This document shows, one piece after another, positions 49,927 through 51,338 of a stretch of DNA of 51,338 nucleotides. The position numbers and the translations under genes were made by a program. The notes beneath the pieces were generated by a model. The model was not told where the DNA came from and searched no databases. It worked only from the letters and a program-made list of their open reading frames with translations. The stretch is from an uncultured Flavobacteriaceae bacterium (GTDB taxonomy: Bacteria; Bacteroidota; Bacteroidia; Flavobacteriales; Flavobacteriaceae). The first letter of the stretch is position 1, and the number at the start of each line of letters is the position of its first letter. The stretch spans positions 1 to 51,338 of the forward strand of contig CALJFB010000039.1 in the NCBI GenBank assembly GCA_938073895.1, written 5' to 3'.

Positions 49927-51079
49927 CGCTCAAATTGAAATTCAGCTTATTGCAAGTTTAGTTGCTATGGCTTGTGCTATTCCAGGTACGTTTTTAGTGC
50001 TAAGAAAAATGGCTATGATTAGCGATGCTATTAGTCATTCTATATTACCAGGAATTGTAATTGGTTTTTTTATAACACAAGATTTAAATTCGCCATTACT
50101 GTTGTTTTTAGCGGCTTTTACAGGAATTATTACAGTTGTTTTAGTAGAATATATTCAGAAAACAGGTTTGGTAAAAGAAGATACTGCTATTGGTTTAGTG
50201 TTTCCAATTTTATTTAGTATTGGTGTTATTTTAATTGCTAAAAATGCCAACGATGTACATTTAGATATAGATGCTGTTTTGTTAGGCGAATTAGCTTTTG
50301 CGCCTTTTGATAGACTAATTTGGTTTGGAACAGATGTTGGACCAAAATCTTTATGGTTAGTTGGTAGTATTTTAACGGTTACTATTCTTTTATTATTTGC
50401 GTTTTTTAAGGAATTAAAAGTGAGTACGTTTGACGAAGGTTTATCGGCTTCCTTAGGGTTTTCGCCTATTATTATTCATTATGGATTAATGAGTGTTTCG
50501 TCTGTTACTACAGTTGGTGCTTTTGAAGCTGTTGGTGCTATTTTAGTAGTTGCGCTTATGATTGCGCCTGCTGCAAGTGCTTATTTATTAACTACAAATC
50601 TTAAAAAAATGCTGATTTTAGCCGTTGTTTTTGGCGTTTTTTCTGCAATCTCAGGATATTGGTTAGCCCACTTTTTAGATGCTTCTATTGCTGGAAGTAT
50701 AACTACTATGTTAGGTTTAGTCTTTTTATTGGTGTATTTATTTGCGCCAAGTAAAGGTATAATTGCGGTAACGTATAGAGAAAAACAACAACGTACAGAA
50801 GTGTCTTTACTAACGTTTTTATTGCACTTAAAAAATCACGACGAGCTAGAGGAACGACACGTAAACCATTTAAGAGAACATATTAATTGGCAAAAAGTAA
50901 GAGCTAAATCGGTTTTAGAGTTGGCTTTAAAAAATAATATGATTTCTATTGAAAAAAACATTGTGTCTTTAACTAAAAAAGGCGATGCTTTTACAAGTAA
51001 AGCTATTAATTATATTATTACCAACGAAGATGCTCAAATTGAAGATATGAAAGACGATTTCTTCTTGTTTAGAGGATAA
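49919..51079 (+). CDS. Metal ABC transporter permease 2, with C-terminal winged-helix-like domain
   Basis: The 386-residue second ABC-3 permease has membrane helices at residues 1-275 (CAIPGTFLVLRKMAMISDAIS, HSILPGIVIGF, LMIAPAASAYLL). A cytoplasmic extension from about residue 285 (YREKQQRTEV, VNHLREHINWQKVRAKSVLE, LALKNNMISIEKNIVSLTKK) has the helix-helix-helix-wing order of DtxR-like DNA-binding domains. Fusions of Mn/Fe permeases to DtxR-like domains are known in several phyla. It ends about 200 bases before nadD, with repeat copy 4 in between. Confidence 0.92.
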   Translation: MNNAQIEIQLIASLVAMACAIPGTFLVLRKMAMISDAISHSILPGIVIGFFITQDLNSPLLLFLAAFTGIITVVLVEYIQKTGLVKEDTAIGLVFPILFSIGVILIAKNANDVHLDIDAVLLGELAFAPFDRLIWFGTDVGPKSLWLVGSILTVTILLLFAFFKELKVSTFDEGLSASLGFSPIIIHYGLMSVSSVTTVGAFEAVGAILVVALMIAPAASAYLLTTNLKKMLILAVVFGVFSAISGYWLAHFLDASIAGSITTMLGLVFLLVYLFAPSKGIIAVTYREKQQRTEVSLLTFLLHLKNHDELEERHVNHLREHINWQKVRAKSVLELALKNNMISIEKNIVSLTKKGDAFTSKAINYIITNEDAQIEDMKDDFFLFRG

Positions 51080-51137
51080 ATTACAATAAACAATTGTATT
51101 TTAATAATTATAAATTTGTTGGCTATACAAACCAAGC

Positions 51138-51228
51138 TTGCGTTAGCGGTTAAAGTGGCATCCTTTTTTTGGTGGCATATATGCCAAAAAAAGATATAAC
51201 GTAAAACGCGACCTTTAGGTAACGCCAT
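51138..51228 (+). repeat. Modular intergenic repeat, copy 4 (type I flanks, minimal core)
   Basis: Runs TTGCGTTAGCGGTTAAAGTG, GCATCCTTTTTTT, then only GGTGGCATATATGCC as core, then AAAAAAAGATATAACGTAAA, ACGCGACCTTTAGGTAACG, CCAT. Flanks match copy 1 in reverse orientation. The core contains the perfect palindrome GGCATATATGCC. A 64-codon minus-strand ORF through it (start MALPKGRVLRYIFF) appears to be a by-product of the repeat. Confidence 0.8.
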
Positions 51229-51264
51229 AAAAACTATAGTACCAACATTCTTTTTTAAAATTAG

Positions 51265-51272
51265 TATTTTTG
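51265..51272 (+). promoter_or_regulatory. nadD promoter -7 element
   Basis: TATTTTTG, an exact TAnnTTTG match, only 4 bases before the nadD ATG, so the transcript may be leaderless. The spacing is the same as at glyS. Confidence 0.5.
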
Positions 51273-51276
51273 TAAT

Positions 51277-51338
51277 ATGAAAATAGGTTTATATTTTGGT
51301 TCTTTTAATCCCATACATATTGGGCATTTAATTATTGC
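51277..51338 (+). CDS. nadD: Nicotinate-nucleotide adenylyltransferase, 5' part (cut by window end)
   Basis: Only the first 20 residues are present: MKIGLYFGSFNPIHIGHLII. The GSFNPIHIGH nucleotidyltransferase signature with the HxGH motif identifies the family, and the start is standard for NadD, which adenylates nicotinate mononucleotide in NAD synthesis. A phosphopantetheine adenylyltransferase (CoaD) would look different just before the HxGH motif (GSFDPxTxGH). Confidence 0.85.
   Translation, partial: MKIGLYFGSFNPIHIGHLII

Noticed and set aside
51034..51228. 64-codon minus-strand ORF starting MALPKGRVLRYIFF
   Set aside because: Most of it lies within repeat copy 4 and the rest is antisense to the end of permease 2; it is a by-product of the repeat, not a gene.
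1..51338. CRISPR array, prophage, transposon or defence island
   Set aside because: No regularly spaced repeats, no phage, integrase, transposase or defence genes; the repeats found are dispersed single copies.

Overview
The window is chromosomal DNA of a gliding marine-type Flavobacteriaceae bacterium (Bacteroidota). It is AT-rich and lacks Shine-Dalgarno motifs. Promoters show the Bacteroidota -7 element TAnnTTTG. It carries gliding/type IX secretion genes (gldD, gldE, gldH) and a secreted M36 protease with a T9SS sorting tail. Genus cannot be fixed by eye. No prophage, CRISPR array, transposase, integrase or recognisable defence or biosynthetic cluster was seen; most of the window is housekeeping.

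Layout. 1-1.5 kb: the 3' end of a D-2-hydroxyacid dehydrogenase, a DUF1801 protein and a VOC protein. 1.6-6.2 kb (minus): acetyltransferase, aspartate kinase, an OlsF-like bifunctional ornithine-lipid acyltransferase and a carboxypeptidase-regulatory-like protein, probably one operon divergent from fbp. 6.3-9.2 kb: fbp and dxs, ending in a terminator shared with the convergent M36 protease (9.2-12.5 kb). 12.6-17.4 kb (minus): mutY-ssb-gldE-gldD-dgt. 17.5-19.7 kb: hup, a 29-codon very basic ORF, and rng. 19.9-22.9 kb (minus): a Tas-like aldo/keto reductase, and xth with an OmpA-type lipoprotein. 23-26.4 kb: an 1146-residue outer-membrane barrel-like protein of unknown function. 26.6-32.2 kb: glyS, a serine hydrolase, a PolB-like exonuclease and a double-ATPase peptide ABC protein. 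32.7-41.5 kb (minus): scoB/scoA (unusually separated), PBP1A, gldH, ricT, rsmI, tRNA-Asn, rseP. 41.6-51.1 kb: SCO protein, feoA-feoB with a 45-codon FeoB-associated ORF, then a metal-uptake locus: DtxR-type regulator, outer-membrane protein, TroA-like binding protein, ATPase and two permeases. The window ends in nadD.

Functional theme. The last 10 kb is a metal-homeostasis island. FeoAB imports ferrous iron. The Tro-type ABC system imports Mn, Zn or Fe. A DtxR-family protein with a palindromic operator candidate at its own transcription start probably senses the metal. Both permeases carry an extra cytoplasmic C-terminal domain that looks like a winged helix.

The least-explained structure is intergenic. 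Four copies of one modular repeat family (about 28285-28436, 32380-32551, 44965-45136, 51138-51228) lie in both orientations, each with an ATCCTTTTTT...AAAAAAAGAT frame and variable flanks and cores. A second short repeat is shared by the 3' ends of glyS and scoA. A coding remnant lies between one repeat copy and the dtxR promoter. These are the best leads; a new protein-based system was not found.
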